A stretch of 21,352 nucleotides of DNA from Lingula anatina (Eukaryota > Brachiopoda > Lingulata > Lingulida > Lingulidae): contig NW_019775704.1 in assembly GCF_001039355.2 (NCBI RefSeq), positions 12,700 to 34,051 on the forward strand, in the 5' to 3' direction. Of this stretch, positions 12,529-18,019 are shown piece by piece (position 1 is the stretch's first letter; every line of letters begins with the position of its first letter). The notes under the pieces are model-generated. The model searched no databases and was not told the DNA's origin. It saw only the letters and a list, made by a program, of their open reading frames with translations. The translations under genes and the position numbers were made by a program.

Positions 12529-14119
12529 TCAACTCTACAGAGACTGCCTTTACTCAGAATGTAAGTACGTGTGTGTGTGCGTGCGTGCGTGCGTGCACGT
12601 GTGTGTGTGTGCACGTGCATATACATGTTTGCGTGCATACATATCTTTACTAATAGCATTTAGAGCAATATTAAACCAGTTGTTTCTAATAAAGAATAAC
12701 AACCTGTAACTGTTACCATATGATGCCTATAATATTTGGATTAACGTGAAGCATTTAGTAAAGCCCTGTTCCTCTCCCCTCCAGGCCACTCTAGAGCACA
12801 GAAAGCTGGCAGTGGACTTGGCCGAGGTCATTATTAAGTGGGAGGTCCAGAGGATTAAAGATGACTCGGAGCAGTCTACAGACGCAGCTGTGAGTTAATC
12901 TCTCTCTGTAACTCTCTTTCTCTCTCTCTGCCCCCTCTCTTTTTAACTCTTAAAAGTCTTTATCCTCACATATTCAACAAACATTTCAGAAAATTTTAAT
13001 GTGGATCAACACCATATTGTCCACACTTCATCATTGCCTCCCTTGACATAACTAGATCACATTTTCCCCATTGAAAAATTTAGCCTTAAAAGTTTTCTTT
13101 TTTTTTTTTTATTAATGAAGACATACGAATGTAGCTGTCAAGGGGAAAATTTGGCTATTTTTTTGCATCAGACCGCCGGCAGACGTCACCTAGTATGCCC
13201 TCTTACATCATGAAAGTTATTAAAAAATGAGTACTAATCTCACATGAATCAAGATATTTAGAATAAAATTGACTGTTTTTTCCCCCCAGGCCACAGGCAC
13301 AGATGTCACCCAGGCTGCCCTCTCCGCCAACCTCCCCGTGAAGAGGACTGCCTCCGTTAGTTCCGTAGACTCCCCCCAGGAGGCCAAGAGAACCCGTAAC
13401 GTGTCAGGAGCCGTAAGTGACCCCAGCAAGGTTAATATACACTAGATGTGCTGTGGTTTTCTTGTTTGTTTGTCTTTGAACAACTGTTTTGTTCTGCTTT
13501 AATTGAAACGTTTATTAGTTAACGCGTGTTAAGTATACATTTATAAGTACAATTATTTTACATATACTTGTTAAGTCATGTTTATGTGAAAATTGCTTAC
13601 ATAAAAAAATCCACTGTATTACCATCTATCTTGTTTAGACAGCACTGAATCTTTTTTTATTATAATATGTTTGTTTTAAATGTTATTATTATATTTTTGT
13701 GAGATTGTTAAATATTTGTTGACATGTTGATAATTTAAGTAGTAGACTTATCTGAATAACAGACTAAAATCTGTACATGATCTTTGAATGGGCTCTTCAA
13801 ATGGAGTGAAATATATATTAGGAATATTATTTACGTAATATATTATTCCTTTGATTATGTTCATCCAAAATTACATATTGCTTATCATGTTTCAGAGTAC
13901 CAAGAGTCAGACTGATGTTAGCAAACCTATTGACCAGCAGTACTGTGACGCTGTGGTCAACTTTCTGCTCAGAATTGCCTGCCAGGTATGTAATTATCTC
14001 TCTCTCCCTCTCTCTTTCAACTACATGTATGTAGTATTCATTGAAGACATTTACCCCTCCCCCTCTCACATCCTATGCATACCGCTATCTCGCCTGTTTA
14101 CTACAATATCCTGTACAGA

Positions 14120-14157
<38 letters not shown>

Positions 14158-17100
14158 GTCATTTCCTTTCTCTCCCCCTTTCTCTCTCTCTCTCTCTCTC
14201 ATTTCTTATTCTTCTGTTCATGTCCAGTAATACAAAACTCAAACTACTTCTTAAGGTCAATGAACAAGCTACCACAGTTGGGTCACCAGGAGAACTGTTG
14301 TCACGGCGATGTGTGAACTTACTGAAGATGGCGCTGCGACCCGATGTCTGGCCACAGACAGAACTGAAGCTGGTGTGGTTTGACAAGTTGTTGATGACAG
14401 TGGAGACCCATCAGCCAAACTTTCCTAATATCTGTACTGCTCTGGAATTGCTGCACTTCTTACTGACCATACTGGTGAGATGTTCACTTAAATATTCATG
14501 ACATATTTAAAGATGGCGGTAGAATTAATAAAATTAATATTTGTTCACCTGGAGCTATTGGAATATTTGTTTACTGTAATAGTGTTTTTTCCTGAAACAG
14601 TGGAGACTTTTTGACATTTGTACTAATTTTTTAAAAAAGAAATCTTGGTTCATCTCAGACATTTTCTTAGTAATAAGGTTTGGACATGGCAATATCTTTT
14701 TATTTCAAAATACTGGTACTTAATAAGAAAAAAATGAAAAAAAAAAAGAAAGAAATTGGCTCATTTTGAATAATCAGTTTTGTATTCCATCAAATAAAAA
14801 AGCGTTTCTGAAGAAAATAAAAAGTTTGTTATTTAAACACTTTTATGGTTCCAAATAACAGTTTTCAGTTTTCTTTAAGTATTTCTTCAGAACTCTTTTG
14901 TGGTATATTTTCAGAGGAAAGAAATGATCCTTGCAAGTTTTAAGCCTCTCCAACGAGGCATAGCTGCCTGCATGAACTGTCCGAACTCCAAAGTGATTCG
15001 CTCGGTTCACAGCCTCCTTTCTCGGCTCATGAGCATCTTTCCTACCGAACCAGCGACCTCAAATGTGGCCTCCAAGTATGAAGAGCTAGAGTGTCTGTAT
15101 GCCTGTGTCAGCAAGGTGGTCTATGAAGGACTCACCAACTATGAAAAGTATGTGGTTATTTGTTCACATTCCATCATACTTAAATGTATGGAATATTCTG
15201 ATAGAGTATCAGTGATATGTTTGAAATAGGGTCAGATTTTAAAAAATGCATTATTTAACCTGGGCCAGTTCCACTTTGGGGTTTGGACATTGGCATCGTC
15301 AACCGTCATATTTGTTGGATGGAATTTGTAATTTGGAACTTCACATATCATTGACAGAGACATGATATATATGCAAAAATTTATATCAAGCTAGACTAAA
15401 AACATGTTGATAAAAAATGAAAAATTAAAAGCTGTCTTATGATATGTTTTTATTACTGATTAAGATTAGGTTCTTCAGTGTTGTAATTTTGTCAAAATAT
15501 TTTGTTATTGGTGATGAATTAAAAAGGTCTTCTCATACCCAGACACCCCCATATTTTTCAGATCAACAAGTGGCTCCCCCTCTCAGCTGTTTGGCACACT
15601 AATGATCTTGAAGGCAGCCTGCATCCACAACCCCCAGTATATAGACAGGCTGATCACTTCCTTCATGAGAGTGCTGCAGAGGATGGCCAGGGAGCATCTG
15701 ACTCCCTCTGCACCTGAAACCAGCCCAGGTAGGCAGCCAGGATGACTAGATTCCGAGTTCATAAATTTACTTCTTAAGTGTCATTTGATAGCACCATTGA
15801 GTTACAACTCAAAGTTCAAAAAGACCCCATCTCACCCTTATCAACAGATGATGATAAGGTATGGTTTTAAAAAAGTATGATTTTAATGTATGTAGTATGA
15901 TATTATTGAAGATCCAATAAAGTTTATTTACCCACAGATATATGTAGTTCATTTTAAACTGCAAATACTGGTGCAGAAAGTTGCATATTTTGTAAGATAC
16001 AGGTTCAGTGTAGTTACAATGTATGTGTATTACATATCACATATCCCTGACCAAATTAAGGTTTTATTTTATTAAACAGTGGCCAGTGAACTCCTCATCC
16101 TCAGCTTGGATCTTGTGAAGAACAGAGTAGGAGTGATGAGTATGGAGATGCGGAAGGGATTCATCGGGACAATCCTTGTCGGACTCATTGAAAAAACACC
16201 CGATGTCAAGGTCATGAAGGCCATCACTAAAATGGTGGAAGACTGGGTCAAGACCAAGGTAAATGTATGTTTGCTTTTGATTGGCTATTTTAGACGTGTT
16301 ACCCTTTCTTATACTCTCCTTGATTGGTTAAGTGTTTTAGTACAGAATTTCAGTTTTGCATGTGGTTTTGTTTTTGCATTAGTTATCTGAGGATGTGCCT
16401 ACCTTGAGTTTTAAGTAGAATGATAACATGTTGATTTGTTTTTGTACACTAGCTAAAAAGTCCTTGTTTATGTTTGGAGCTTATGTTATCTGTCTTTGTA
16501 GGTTTTTCTGTGTTTTTTTTTTGATGAGATTTAAGTTTGAAGTTAGATGCATGTTTAAACAGTTTAGTTTACTGAACTTTTTTTGCATGTGTTTTGTCAC
16601 TGAATTTGTTTGAATATGCATGATTTTATTATGCATGAAAAGATTGTCAACTCAGACACTTTTCAGAACTTTAAATTAAGACAGTTGATCTTTAGATTGA
16701 ATCATTAGAGTTATTACACAACACAAAGTGACAAGTTTTAGCTACCTTAAATTTTTTTATGTGAAAAGATGCCAGTCATTTTTTGTTTATAGAGCCTGTT
16801 TATAGAGTCATATTGCATTCATGGACAAGGAGCCCCTGATGTCAATTGATTTTTAGGTTTATATCATTTTATATTTTATTTTATTACTATTTTATTACTA
16901 GACACAGGTTGCAATAAACCAAGGACCCACACTGAGAGAGAAAGCCATCTTGCTGGTGAAACTGATGCAGCATGTGGAGAAAAGATTCCCAGATGAAGCT
17001 GAACTTAATGCTCAGTTTCTGGAACTAGTCAATTACATTTACAGGTAAATTTCAGGGGAACTAGTCAGGAAATATGCAGGAAGTAATTCAGAAACATACG

Positions 17101-17304
17101 AAGAAGTGAAATAAAACTTCTGTGGCATAAATGAAGTGAATTAAAGTAACATGTCGTCGGATGTCTTTTTTTGACAGATATTAATATTCTCAACATATAA
17201 ATTTCATTCACAATATCATAGTTATAGTTTCAACATTTATGTGGTTGAGTGTAGTTTAACTAACAGAATTTATCATAATATCATTTTCTTTTTTCTATTT
17301 AAAG

Positions 17305-17351
<47 letters not shown>

Positions 17352-17965
17352 GAATATATTTAATTTATTAATATAGGGATGAATCTTTGAGCGGCAGTGA
17401 GCTTACATCTAAATTAGAGCCAGCATTCCTCTCTGGTCTTCGCTGTTCGCAACCTCTCATCAGGCAGAAGTTTGTGGAGGTATGGTATTTATTGAAGGAT
17501 TTTTTTTTTTTTTTTTTTGAGAAAGCCTTATAGCATGATTATAATGTTGAGTTCAGAGCATACATTTTGGATCACTATGATGTTTCCAAACCTAAACAAA
17601 CTAAGATCTATATTCAAGCCTTCCCTTCATGACCTATCTGACCCATATCTCCTCATCCATTTTGTTCTTCAAATTACAGGTGTTTGACAACAGCATGCGC
17701 AGACGTCTCTACGATCGTCTGCTGTACATCACCTGCTCTCAGAACTGGGAGGCCATGGGAGGCCATTTCTGGATAAAACAGTGCATAGAGGTAATGATAT
17801 GGACAGTGGCAGATTTAGAGGGGGCCAGGGGGGTCCTTACCCCCCTTTCAATTTCAAGTCCCCACTTGTAATGAGAATCATAGTTTTAAACCATTCCAAA
17901 TGGCACCGTTTGCCCTCTAAAATACCAAATTTTGGTGCCCTTCAGTGGGCCTCGAAACCCTATAC

Positions 17966-18019
<54 letters not shown>

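Noticed and set aside
12390-12709. Several overlapping frames rich in Cys-Val or His-Thr on both strands
   Set aside because: Translations of the GT repeat, not genes.
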